A stretch of 10,509 bases of DNA from an uncultured Fusicatenibacter sp. (lineage in GTDB: Bacteria; Bacillota; Clostridia; Lachnospirales; Lachnospiraceae): assembly GCA_902493585.1 (NCBI GenBank), contig CABUPZ010000081.1, positions 1-10,509 of the forward strand, written 5' to 3'. Position numbers and translations under genes: made by a program. This document shows, one piece after another, positions 1 through 6,135 of this stretch. A model generated the notes under the pieces. It did no database searches. It was not told where the DNA came from and saw only the letters and a list, made by a program, of their open reading frames with translations. Position 1 is the first letter of the stretch. Every line of letters starts with the position of its first letter.

Positions 1-1339
1 CCTGTGCGTACATATCTGTGTTGTCACCGATGATCTTGATGGAGTTCTTGTTTGCACCTACCGTACCATCTGCGCCAAGTCCCCAGAACTTGCAGTTGAT
101 GGTTCCTTCCGGAGTTGTAACGATCGGAGCGCCAACTTCCAGAGACAGGTTTGTAACATCATCTACGATACCGATGGTGAATTTCTTCTTCTCGTTGTTG
201 TGGTATACAGCTACGATCTGAGCCGGTGTAGTGTCCTTGGAACCAAGTCCGTAACGTCCGGTGAAGATCTCTACTGCATCAAATTTTGTTCCCTTCAGAG
301 CTGCAACAACATCCAGGTACAGCGGCTCGCCCAGTGCGCCCGGCTCTTTTGTTCTGTCCAGAACAGAGATCTGTTTTACAGTCTCAGGAATTGCATCGAT
401 CAGAGCCTGTGCGCAGAACGGACGGTACAGACGTACTTTGACAACGCCGACTTTCTCGCCTGCTGCCATCAGGTAATCGATGGTCTCTTCGATGGTATCA
501 CATACAGAACCCATAGCGATGATCACATGCTCTGCGTCTGCTGCTCCATAGTAGTTGAACAGTTTGTAATCTGTTCCGATCTTCTCGTTGACTTTGTCCA
601 TGTATTCCTGTACGATAGCCGGAAGCGCATCGTAATACGGGTTACATGCCTCTCTTGCCTGGAAGAAGATATCCGGGTTCTGTGCAGAACCTCTCTGGCA
701 CGGATGGTTCGGGTTCAGCGCATGTTTACGGAACTCGTCCACTGCATCCATATCAACCATATCTTTCAGATCTTCGTAATCCCATGTTTCGATCTTCTGG
801 ATCTCATGAGAAGTACGGAAACCATCGAAGAAGTTAATGAATGGAACTTTTCCTTTGATTGCTGCACAGTGAGCAACCGGAGTCAGGTCCATAACTTCCT
901 GTACGCTGGACTCACACAGCATTGCTGCACCAGTCTGACGACAGGCGTAAACATCGGAGTGATCACCGAAAATGGACAGTGCATGGCTTGCCAGTGCACG
1001 TGCAGATACGTTGAACACACCCGGAAGCTGCTCACCTGCGATCTTGTACAGGTTCGGGATCATCAGCAGAAGACCCTGAGAAGCTGTGTAGGTTGTTGTC
1101 AGGGCACCTGCTGCCAGAGAACCATGTACCGCACCTGCAGCACCTGCCTCGGACTGCATCTCAGTTACCTGAACTTCCTGTCCGAAGATGTTCTTTCTTC
1201 CCTGAGTTGCCCACTCGTCTGTGGCTTCCGCCATAACAGAAGACGGGGTGATTGGGTAAATCGCTGCTACGTCAGAATACGCATAAGAAGCGTGAGCGGC
1301 AGCATGATTACCATCCATGGTTTTCATTTTTCTTGCCAT
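1..1339 (-). CDS. nifJ: Pyruvate:ferredoxin (flavodoxin) oxidoreductase, N-terminal part
   Basis: This enzyme oxidises pyruvate with CoA to acetyl-CoA and CO2 and passes electrons to ferredoxin; it is the main pyruvate-oxidising enzyme of anaerobic clostridia and is cytoplasmic. The reading frame is open to the window edge, so only the first 446 of an expected 1170-1190 or so residues are visible. The N-terminus carries the pyruvate-binding motif YPITPSS at residues 28-34, Glu64 in TEMQSEAGAAGA and Arg114 in NVSARALASHA. These match in position the Thr31, Glu64 and Arg114 active-site residues known from Desulfovibrio PFOR. The ferredoxin-like and C-terminal TPP domains lie outside the window. 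The start is the ATG at 1339, ten bases after a GGAGG; a second in-frame ATG at 1327 is too far from it. A strong promoter lies just upstream. The identity is secure. Confidence 0.97.
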   Translation of the reverse strand, partial: MARKMKTMDGNHAAAHASYAYSDVAAIYPITPSSVMAEATDEWATQGRKNIFGQEVQVTEMQSEAGAAGAVHGSLAAGALTTTYTASQGLLLMIPNLYKIAGEQLPGVFNVSARALASHALSIFGDHSDVYACRQTGAAMLCESSVQEVMDLTPVAHCAAIKGKVPFINFFDGFRTSHEIQKIETWDYEDLKDMVDMDAVDEFRKHALNPNHPCQRGSAQNPDIFFQAREACNPYYDALPAIVQEYMDKVNEKIGTDYKLFNYYGAADAEHVIIAMGSVCDTIEETIDYLMAAGEKVGVVKVRLYRPFCAQALIDAIPETVKQISVLDRTKEPGALGEPLYLDVVAALKGTKFDAVEIFTGRYGLGSKDTTPAQIVAVYHNNEKKKFTIGIVDDVTNLSLEVGAPIVTTPEGTINCKFWGLGADGTVGANKNSIKIIGDNTDMYAQ

Positions 1340-1380
1340 TTCTTTATATCCTCCTTATTAGATATCACATACATAATTGA

Positions 1381-1409
1381 ATTATAACACTCTTTTTGGA
1401 CAATGTCCA
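1381..1409 (-). promoter_or_regulatory. nifJ promoter with overlapping palindrome
   Basis: Read on the minus strand there is a -35 TGGACA (1409-1404), a 17-bp spacer and a perfect -10 TATAAT (1386-1381), preceded by TGT, which makes an extended -10. It sits about 40 bp upstream of the nifJ start. The -35 is one half of a perfect palindrome, TGGACA-A-TGTCCA at 1397-1409. A protein bound there would block RNA polymerase, so the palindrome is a candidate operator; the regulator is unknown. Confidence 0.8.
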
Positions 1410-1432
1410 CGATTGAAAAAGAAATAAAAAAG

Positions 1433-1452
1433 ATGTATTGTTAAAAATACAT
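1433..1452. promoter_or_regulatory. Inverted repeat upstream of the nifJ promoter
   Basis: ATGTATT (1433-1439) and AATACAT (1446-1452) form perfect 7-bp arms around a 6-bp AT-rich centre, about 24 bp upstream of the nifJ -35 element. The size and spacing suit a dimeric regulator. It does not match a consensus I recognise; one half contains TTGTTAA as in Rex sites, but the other half does not match. The rest of 1410-1642 shows no convincing gene. Confidence 0.35.
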
Positions 1453-1642
1453 AAACTTTGTTATTTTTCTGACGAATTATGCCGTTTGCTTTTACCTGGA
1501 TCGTGTTTGAGCCGTCAGTTCCCGTTCCCGCATGCACGTTACGGCACCGGATATATTGACGGAAAAAAAAGAAAGAACTGAAACCGTAAGCAGACGTGAA
1601 TTTGAAACTCCACACTACCTTTTCTAAACACATGTCTTCGCT

Positions 1643-1695
1643 GAAACTCCTGCCTGCAGCCGGCTGTCATTGCCCCAGCTGCAGGCAGGAGTTTC
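1643..1695 (-). terminator. Long hairpin after the ABC-F gene
   Basis: Two perfectly complementary 18-bp arms (1643-1660 and 1678-1695) enclose a 17-nt loop, starting three bases past the ABC-F stop codon. The position and strength suggest transcription termination. The U-tract is poor on both strands: only TTT follows on the minus strand and TTTCCTTT on the plus strand. It may instead act as a 3' stabiliser or as a terminator at reduced efficiency. Confidence 0.65.
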
Positions 1696-1697
1696 CT

Positions 1698-3572
1698 TTA
1701 CGCGTTCTTCTGTGCCTCGATTTTTTCCGCCAGATCGTTCAGATACACCCAGCGGTCCATCTTTTCTTCCAGTTCTTTTTCTGTCTTCTCTTTTTCTGCG
1801 GTCAGTTCAGACAGCTTCATGGAATTGGTCGCGTTTGCCATCATTTCGCCGTCCAGTTCCTCCAGCTTCTGTTCCATCGCCGCGATCTCGTCGTCGATCG
1901 TCTCGAACTCTCTCTGTTCTTTAAATGTAAATTTCAGCTTGACCGGGCGATTCTGCTTCCAGGTGCTGCGGCTGTCTTTCTCTTCCGGACTGCTTGTTCC
2001 GTTCTGCGCACCCGGACTGTTTTTTCCTTTGCCGCTCTTTCCTCCGGTGCCTGAGCCTGCCGCTGCCGCGCCTGCTCCACCGGTTCCTGATCCGCTGTTT
2101 TCCATCCGTTGTTTTGCTTCCAGATAGTCCGTGTAGCCTCCCTCGTACTGGGTAAGCGTTCCGTCTCCGCTGAACTCAAAAATTCTGTCCGCCACATTGT
2201 CCAGGAAATAACGGTCATGGGAAACCGTGATCACGATCCCAGAAAACGCATTCAGATAATCCTCCAGGATCGTCAGTGTAGGAATATCCAGATCGTTGTT
2301 GCTCTCATCCAGGATCAGACAGTTGGGATTGGACTGGAGGATTCCCAGAAGATACAGACGTTTTTTCTCCCCGCCGGAAAGTTTTTCAATGGGCGCATAC
2401 TGCATGTCGGGAGTGAACAGGAACCGCTCCAGCATCTGGGACGCCGTGATCCTTCCGTCTCTGGTCTGAACGTATTCCCCGATGTCCTTCACATAGTCGA
2501 TGACCCTCTGACGCGTATCCAGTTCCGGCAGTTCCTGGGCAAAGTAAGCGATCCGCACCGTCTCGCCGATCTCCACCGTGCCGCTGTCCGGCTCCACAAT
2601 TCCCGCAATCATTTTCAGCAGCGTTGATTTTCCGCAGCCGTTCGGCCCGATAAAGCCAACCTTCTGATTCTTCAGAAAGATATAGTCGAAATCCTCGACC
2701 AGCTTCTTCTCTCCGTAGCTCTTGCTGATATGATGCAGTTCTATGGTCTTCCTGCCCATGCGCGTTTCCACGGAATCCAATTCCACATTCTGATCCTGCA
2801 CCGGCGCCTGTCCGTTTTTCAACGCTTCCAGTCGTTCCAGACGCGCTCTCTGCTTGGTGGTTCTCGCACGGCATCCCCGCTTCGCCCATTCCAGTTCAAT
2901 CCGAAGAACACTCTGACGTTTCCGCTCGGAGGCAAGTTCCATCTCTTCCCGTTCCGCTTTCAGCTCCAGAAATTTTGAATAATTTGCCTCATATCCATAC
3001 ATTTTTCCGTGGCTGATTTCGAGAATCTTATTGGTCACACGGTCAAGAAAATACCGGTCATGGGTGACCATCAACACAACGCCGCGGAAACCTCTCAGAT
3101 AGTCCTCCAGCCACGTGATCATCTCATTGTCCAGATGGTTGGTGGGCTCATCCAGAAGCAAAAGGTCCGCCGGAGTCTCCAGAATCTTCGCCAGAGCAAC
3201 CTTTTTCTTCTGACCTCCGGAAAGGTGGACGATGGGCGTGTCATATTCCATGATTCCAAGGCGTGTCAGATTGCTCTGCACCATCCAGCTGTTCTCCGAC
3301 TCCGCATCCTCAATATAGGACTGGATCGTCGCTCCCTCCGGAAATTCCGGATTCTGCGGAAGATAGGCAATCCTCAGTCCGTTCTGACGGATGATCTGTC
3401 CTTCGTCCGGCTCTTCCAGACCTGCTGCCATCCGCAGCAGCGTCGTCTTTCCTGTGCCGTTGATCCCGATGATTCCGATCTTCTCCCCTTCATGGATGCC
3501 GAAAGACGCATCGTCAAAAATAGTTTTCTCTCCGTAAATTTTGCTCACATGTTCAATGTTCAGTATATTCAT
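1698..3572 (-). CDS. ABC-F family ATPase, Uup-like
   Basis: This is a soluble protein with two ABC nucleotide-binding domains and no membrane segment, the layout of ABC-F proteins, which act on ribosomes (translation factors or ribosome-protection proteins) or, for Uup, also in DNA metabolism. Domain 1 has Walker A GINGTGKTT (36-44), signature LSGGQ (117-121) and Walker B LLLLDEP (137-143). A basic helical linker (about 195-270) follows. Domain 2 has GPNGCGKST (309-317), LSGGE (398-402) and Walker B CLILDE (418-423). The second domain reads DESNND where DEPTND is usual. A Gly/Ser/Ala-rich stretch (about 493-530) leads to a charged C-terminal coiled coil (about 545-620), typical of Uup. AAAGGAG lies eight bases before the ATG. 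It is not obviously a resistance determinant. The exact subfamily is inferred. Confidence 0.93.
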   Translation of the reverse strand: MNILNIEHVSKIYGEKTIFDDASFGIHEGEKIGIIGINGTGKTTLLRMAAGLEEPDEGQIIRQNGLRIAYLPQNPEFPEGATIQSYIEDAESENSWMVQSNLTRLGIMEYDTPIVHLSGGQKKKVALAKILETPADLLLLDEPTNHLDNEMITWLEDYLRGFRGVVLMVTHDRYFLDRVTNKILEISHGKMYGYEANYSKFLELKAEREEMELASERKRQSVLRIELEWAKRGCRARTTKQRARLERLEALKNGQAPVQDQNVELDSVETRMGRKTIELHHISKSYGEKKLVEDFDYIFLKNQKVGFIGPNGCGKSTLLKMIAGIVEPDSGTVEIGETVRIAYFAQELPELDTRQRVIDYVKDIGEYVQTRDGRITASQMLERFLFTPDMQYAPIEKLSGGEKKRLYLLGILQSNPNCLILDESNNDLDIPTLTILEDYLNAFSGIVITVSHDRYFLDNVADRIFEFSGDGTLTQYEGGYTDYLEAKQRMENSGSGTGGAGAAAAGSGTGGKSGKGKNSPGAQNGTSSPEEKDSRSTWKQNRPVKLKFTFKEQREFETIDDEIAAMEQKLEELDGEMMANATNSMKLSELTAEKEKTEKELEEKMDRWVYLNDLAEKIEAQKNA

Positions 3573-3703
3573 TCCGGAAACTCCTTTATGGCTGCTTTCT
3601 TTTTGGTTGCTTTCTTTTTCTGTCGTTTTCTCTTTATCGCTTCTTGAATTTTTTCTTTTCGTCTGTTCTCACAATAATGCTTCCGTATTTCAGAGGGAAT
3701 CTC
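3569..3703 (-). pseudogene. Possible 3' remnant of a Lys/Arg-rich reading frame
   Basis: A 44-codon open stretch without any start codon ends in a TGA that overlaps the ATG of the ABC-F gene. It begins right after an in-frame TAG contributed by the repeat at 3703-3753. The product would be very basic (for example IKRKRQKKKATKKK). It could be the tail of a gene truncated by the repeat, but purine-rich intergenic DNA gives similar Lys/Arg/Glu strings by chance. I do not recognise it. Confidence 0.25.
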
Positions 3704-3753
3704 CTAGAGCGTGTTTGAAAATTGCTTTCTGCGAGATGTGCGTCACAGTTTGT
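3703..3753. repeat. Short dispersed repeat, copy A, flanked by an 8-bp direct repeat
   Basis: The stretch contains TAGAGCG-TG-TTTGAAAATTGCTTTCTG. The 18-base core (3714-3731 on the plus strand) recurs on the minus strand at 5919-5936 in the second repeat, also next to TAGAGYG. GGGAATCT occurs on both sides (3695-3702 and 3754-3761), as expected of a target-site duplication around a 51-bp insertion. It overlaps the last codons and stop of the HAD gene. There is no coding capacity and no clear terminal inverted repeat, so transposition is inferred only. Confidence 0.5.
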
Positions 3754-4558
3754 GGGAATCTAGAAGAAGCTCTTTCAGACGCTCCATGTCGGCTCCCTCG
3801 ATGACCGCATCCGCTTCCGTCACGGTTTCCTCCGGAGAAAGATTGGTGTGGAGATAAACCGCACGGAGACCCGCCCGTTTTGCACCTTGAATATCGCAGG
3901 TTCCGTCGTTTCCGATCATCACCGCAGTTTCTCTGTCAATCCCGTATGTATCCAGAAGTTTTTCGTAAAAGCGTAAATCCGGTTTCTTGCATCCGTAATC
4001 CGACGACAGGAACATGCCGTCAAACCACCGGTCCAGACGAAGGGCTTTGATCTCATGGGCTGTGAAAATGCTCTGGGCATTGGACAGCAGATAAACCTTT
4101 TTCCCTGCCTGCCTCAGCTCGGAAAGCATGGATTTCACACCGTCGTACAGCCGAAGATAATCTGTGGAAAGGCTTCGGAAAAACTGTCCGGTATGCACCG
4201 CCAGCGTCTGATCCGCCTCCACACCACGTTCCCGGTAAAGCCGCAGAAACACCTCTTCCATCTGGATCTCCGGGCTGCTTTCATACTCCGGCGAGTGCTT
4301 TCCGGCGGAATCCTTTCCGTTCTCTTTCCCCGGCTGCCCGTCCTTTTCGTTTCCCGCCTGTTTCTCCTGCTCTTCCCGAAACATTTCCGTCAGTTTCTGC
4401 ACCTGAAAAGAATAAGCCTCTTTCAATTCTTCCGGTGTGTAATCTGCTCCATAATAACGGAAAAACAACGCAAGCTTCTTCCACACCTCCGGTTTTTCCT
4501 CATCGGTATGAATATCCACCACTGTGCCATACAGATCAAAAATACAGGTCTGAACCAT
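3743..4558 (-). CDS. HAD-superfamily hydrolase, subfamily IA
   Basis: This is a 271-residue cytoplasmic hydrolase of the haloacid dehalogenase fold, probably acting on a small phosphorylated metabolite; the substrate cannot be told. Motif I is FDLYGT (Asp8 nucleophile), where position +2 is Tyr10 instead of the usual second Asp; motif II is Ser159 in LLSNAQ; motif III is Lys191/Lys192; motif IV is IGNDGTCDIQGA with Asp218 and Asp222. A hydrophilic, Lys/Glu/Gly-rich insert (about 62-98) interrupts the helical cap. The ATG at 4558 is chosen because GGGAGGAG lies six bases upstream and the HAD fold starts there; an upstream in-frame extension runs through the structured element and is not protein-like. 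The last residues (DSHKL) come from the short repeat; without it the frame would end LLLDSL. Confidence 0.9.
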   Translation of the reverse strand: MVQTCIFDLYGTVVDIHTDEEKPEVWKKLALFFRYYGADYTPEELKEAYSFQVQKLTEMFREEQEKQAGNEKDGQPGKENGKDSAGKHSPEYESSPEIQMEEVFLRLYRERGVEADQTLAVHTGQFFRSLSTDYLRLYDGVKSMLSELRQAGKKVYLLSNAQSIFTAHEIKALRLDRWFDGMFLSSDYGCKKPDLRFYEKLLDTYGIDRETAVMIGNDGTCDIQGAKRAGLRAVYLHTNLSPEETVTEADAVIEGADMERLKELLLDSHKL

Positions 4559-4564
4559 CCGATT

Positions 4565-4572
4565 CTCCTCCC
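4565..4572 (-). promoter_or_regulatory. Ribosome binding site fixing the HAD start
   Basis: GGGAGGAG on the minus strand lies six bases before the ATG at 4558. It decides against the longer in-frame start at 4786, which has no such site. Confidence 0.85.
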
Positions 4573-4575
4573 ACT

Positions 4576-4814
4576 GTGTCAGAGTCAAAACCCCCGCAGC
4601 AGGTCTGCACTTCGTTTCGTTCGGTGCTAACCGTGTGCCACCGGCACACAGCACCGCCAAATGGACATGCAGGCATGTCCGCTTGGCTTGTTGCCCGCGG
4701 GAATAAAAATTCATGAGGGCGTCACCAAAAGTCTTCCATCGCCTGCCCAAAACACGGTGTTTCCCACCGTGCTGCAGGACTTCCAACAGGAAAAGACCTT
4801 CCTGACACCCTCAT
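4576..4814 (-). ncRNA. Structured intergenic element, candidate non-coding RNA or non-autonomous mobile element
   Basis: Read on the minus strand, ATGAGGGTGTCA (4814-4803) pairs with TGACGCCCTCAT (4724-4713). The helix continues inward after a GG/GG internal loop to GTCTT/AAGAC (4797-4793, 4735-4731). Inside lie CCTGC/GCAGG and a perfect CACGGTG-GGAAA-CACCGTG hairpin (4771-4753). Further on are a 7-bp hairpin GGACATG-CCTG-CATGTCC (4680-4663) and a two-part stem, GGTGCT/AGCACC around GTGTGCC/GGCACAC (4655-4623). GTGTCAG and CTGACAC at 4808-4802 and 4582-4576 could close the whole. The long stem is fully paired only as minus-strand RNA (G-U where the plus strand has A-C). It lies between the YqeY-domain and HAD genes, both minus strand. 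HEARO/omega-RNA-like, IS200/IS605-derived or a cis-acting leader are all possible. Confidence 0.5.
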
Positions 4815-4880
4815 AGATTGTTCTTAGCAACCGTTCGTCTGGCTAAACGATTACTGTTCTTTTGATGCTTGATACGAAAC

Positions 4881-5318
4881 TTATTTGCAAAGCTCTGCAA
4901 CGACCTGATTGATCAGTTTTCCATCCGCTTTGCCTTTCATATCCGCCATAACAGCTTTCATGATCAAACCTTTGTTCTTGGTTGCAAGCTGTTCCTGGAA
5001 TTTTTCAGTAATATATGCTTTCACTTCTTCCGCATTCATCTGTTTCGGAGCATACTCGTTGATCACATCATAACGGAACTGATACTCTTCCTTCAGATCC
5101 TGCCGGCTCTCCGGACAGGTATCAATCTGCTCTTTTACGGTTTTCAGCTCCTTCAGAATGACCTGATCCACCATAGAAGACGGGATATCGTCACGGCATC
5201 CCGCATCGATCGCTGCCTTTTTCACTGCGGATACCAGGGATGAGATTGCCTCTTTTCTCGGTTTGTCTTTCGCTTTCATTGCCGCAACCATGTCTTTTCT
5301 CAATGCTTCCAGTTCCAT
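4881..5318 (-). CDS. GatB/YqeY domain-containing protein
   Basis: This 145-residue soluble protein of the YqeY family is homologous to the C-terminal tRNA-recruiting tail of GatB/GatE amidotransferases. Its free-standing role is poorly known; tRNA-dependent amidation or RNA binding is inferred from the fold. The sequence is helical and charged. It opens LRKDMVAAMKAKDKPRKEAISSLVSAVKKA and has the conserved central IxxELKTVKEQID region. The C-terminal half runs from the YAPKQMNAEEVKAYI segment through MKAVMADMKGKADGKLINQVVAELCK, the family hallmark close to the GKxxGKADGKxVNxVVKxxL pattern. The length is usual. The start at 5318 is chosen because AGGAGG sits seven bases upstream; an in-frame ATG six codons earlier would overlap that site. 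Its extended -10 promoter faces away from the NTF2-like gene. Confidence 0.92.
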   Translation of the reverse strand: MELEALRKDMVAAMKAKDKPRKEAISSLVSAVKKAAIDAGCRDDIPSSMVDQVILKELKTVKEQIDTCPESRQDLKEEYQFRYDVINEYAPKQMNAEEVKAYITEKFQEQLATKNKGLIMKAVMADMKGKADGKLINQVVAELCK

Positions 5319-5325
5319 TTCTTTA

Positions 5326-5331
5326 CCTCCT
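5326..5331 (-). promoter_or_regulatory. Ribosome binding site fixing the YqeY-domain gene start
   Basis: AGGAGG on the minus strand lies seven bases before the ATG at 5318. The alternative ATG at 5336 lies upstream of this site and would translate through it. Confidence 0.85.
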
Positions 5332-5347
5332 GACACTTTTTACGGAC

Positions 5348-5356
5348 AGTATAGCA
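5348..5356 (-). promoter_or_regulatory. Extended -10 promoter of the YqeY-domain gene
   Basis: TGCTATACT on the minus strand fits an extended -10 (TGn then TATACT), about 30 bp upstream of the start codon. No good -35 is visible at 16-18 bp, as is common for extended -10 promoters. Confidence 0.55.
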
Positions 5357-5412
5357 CTTTTAGTCTCAAAATGGAAGAGGCGGAAAAATAACCGGGCAAA
5401 ACTGCATCACGC

Positions 5413-5441
5413 TTTCCAAACTCTTATAATTATGCTACACT
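5413..5441 (+). promoter_or_regulatory. Promoter of the NTF2-like gene
   Basis: TTTCCA (5413-5418), a 17-bp spacer and TACACT (5436-5441) preceded by TGC form a plausible extended -10 promoter. A TATAAT at 5425-5430 is an alternative -10 without a good -35. The start codon is about 40 bp downstream. Confidence 0.5.
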
Positions 5442-5481
5442 GAAAGCATCAAGCTAACAACTTTTAATTGTGAGAATAGAT

Positions 5482-5850
5482 ATGGAAATACAGGAGTTCT
5501 GGAAAGCTGTACTGGATCAAAATGAACAGGAAATTAGAAAATATTTTCATGAAGATGCATACATCAACTGGCATTGTACCAATGAGCACTTTACAGTTGA
5601 TGAATTTATTATTGCAAATTGCGAATATCCAGGAAACTGGACAGGAAAAATTGAGAGAATCGAAAAAACAGACGGCTTACTGATTACGGTAACTCATGTA
5701 TACCCTATAGAAAAAACATCTTCTTTTCATGTGACATCATTTATCAAAATAAGAGACAACAAAATTGCATCTGTCGATGAATACTGGGCAGATGATGGAC
5801 TTCCTCCACAATGGAGAATAGATAAGCATATCGGAAAGACAATAAAATAA
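5482..5850 (+). CDS. SnoaL/NTF2-like family protein
   Basis: This 122-residue cytoplasmic protein looks like a nuclear-transport-factor-2/SnoaL-like cone fold, a shape used by small isomerases, hydrolases and ligand-binding proteins. The N-terminal helix EFWKAVLDQNEQEIRKYFHEDAYINW (residues 5-30) is the usual pocket-lining start, and the later strands include ITVTHVY (68-74) and HVTSFIKIRDNKIASVDEYWADDG (83-106), which carries the family's terminal DEYW-type segment. No substrate can be named. The ATG at 5482 is chosen because the family-like sequence begins there; a GTG at 5470 is possible, and the ribosome site is weak for both (only GAGA-like). The gene is clearly richer in A+T than its neighbours and is a lone plus-strand gene between minus-strand genes, which suggests separate acquisition. 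Confidence 0.8.
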   Translation: MEIQEFWKAVLDQNEQEIRKYFHEDAYINWHCTNEHFTVDEFIIANCEYPGNWTGKIERIEKTDGLLITVTHVYPIEKTSSFHVTSFIKIRDNKIASVDEYWADDGLPPQWRIDKHIGKTIK

Positions 5851-5874
5851 AATTTCATCTGACAACGTCAGCCG

Positions 5875-5943
5875 GAGTGTTTGAAAATTGCTTCCTACAA
5901 TTTACCTGTCTTTCTTTACAGAAAGCAATTTTCAAATTCACTC
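5875..5943. repeat. Inverted-repeat element, copy B of the short dispersed repeat
   Basis: TTTGAAAATTGCTT (5880-5893) and its exact complement (5923-5936) form 14-bp arms, extended outward by GAGTG/CACTC (5875-5879, 5939-5943) with a two-base bulge; the loop is 29 nt. The right arm shares its core and adjacent TAGAGYG with copy A at 3703-3753. No U-tract follows on either strand, so it is not a typical terminator, although it sits between two convergent genes. A small hairpin CTGAC-AAC-GTCAG (5859-5871) lies just before it. It looks like a MITE or REP-type element. Confidence 0.6.
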
Positions 5944-6125
5944 TAAGATAATATAAAAACCAACTTTCCCGGAACGTCTTCGGAAGGAATCTTATCAGAT
6001 ATCATAAGTTCTATTTCCTTCAGGTCATCCATTCCCCAATAATCTCCACGAAATACTTCCGGAGGAACCGTAAAATATATATGTTTGTGTTCCTTTTCTT
6101 CCAAAAAAACTTTCTGTGAGAGCAG
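5943..6125 (-). pseudogene. Broken reading frame after the DUF362 gene
   Basis: An open minus-strand frame of about 60 codons runs from just behind the DUF362-ferredoxin stop to a TAG at 5945-5943 that belongs to the end of inverted-repeat copy B. The predicted peptide has a normal protein composition (HIYFTVPPEVFRGDYWGMDDLKE and so on, with several aromatic residues). It has no ATG or GTG start with a ribosome site; TTG at 6104 is the only early candidate. It is most simply a gene fragment ended by the repeat. I do not recognise a family. Confidence 0.4.
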
Positions 6126-6135
6126 AGCTTTCCCT

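Noticed and set aside
200..1387. Long plus-strand reading frame (395 codons)
   Set aside because: It is antisense to nifJ; the minus-strand frame gives an unmistakable PFOR sequence, while this one is Cys-rich and unlike any protein family.
1382..1633. 83-codon minus-strand frame upstream of nifJ
   Set aside because: It has no ribosome site, low-complexity Phe-rich sequence, and runs through the nifJ promoter.
4559..4786. N-terminal extension of the HAD protein by 76 residues
   Set aside because: It runs through the structured element, has no ribosome site at its start, and is not protein-like; a strong site precedes the ATG at 4558.
4565..4830. T-box, cobalamin or lysine riboswitch in the HAD upstream region
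   Set aside because: The T-box sequence, B12 box and other conserved cores of these classes are not present, and the HAD gene gives no metabolic reason for them.
5875..5943. Ordinary bidirectional terminator between convergent genes
   Set aside because: No U-tract follows on either strand and the loop is long; the match to the 3.7-kb copy points to a repeat family. A secondary terminator effect remains possible.
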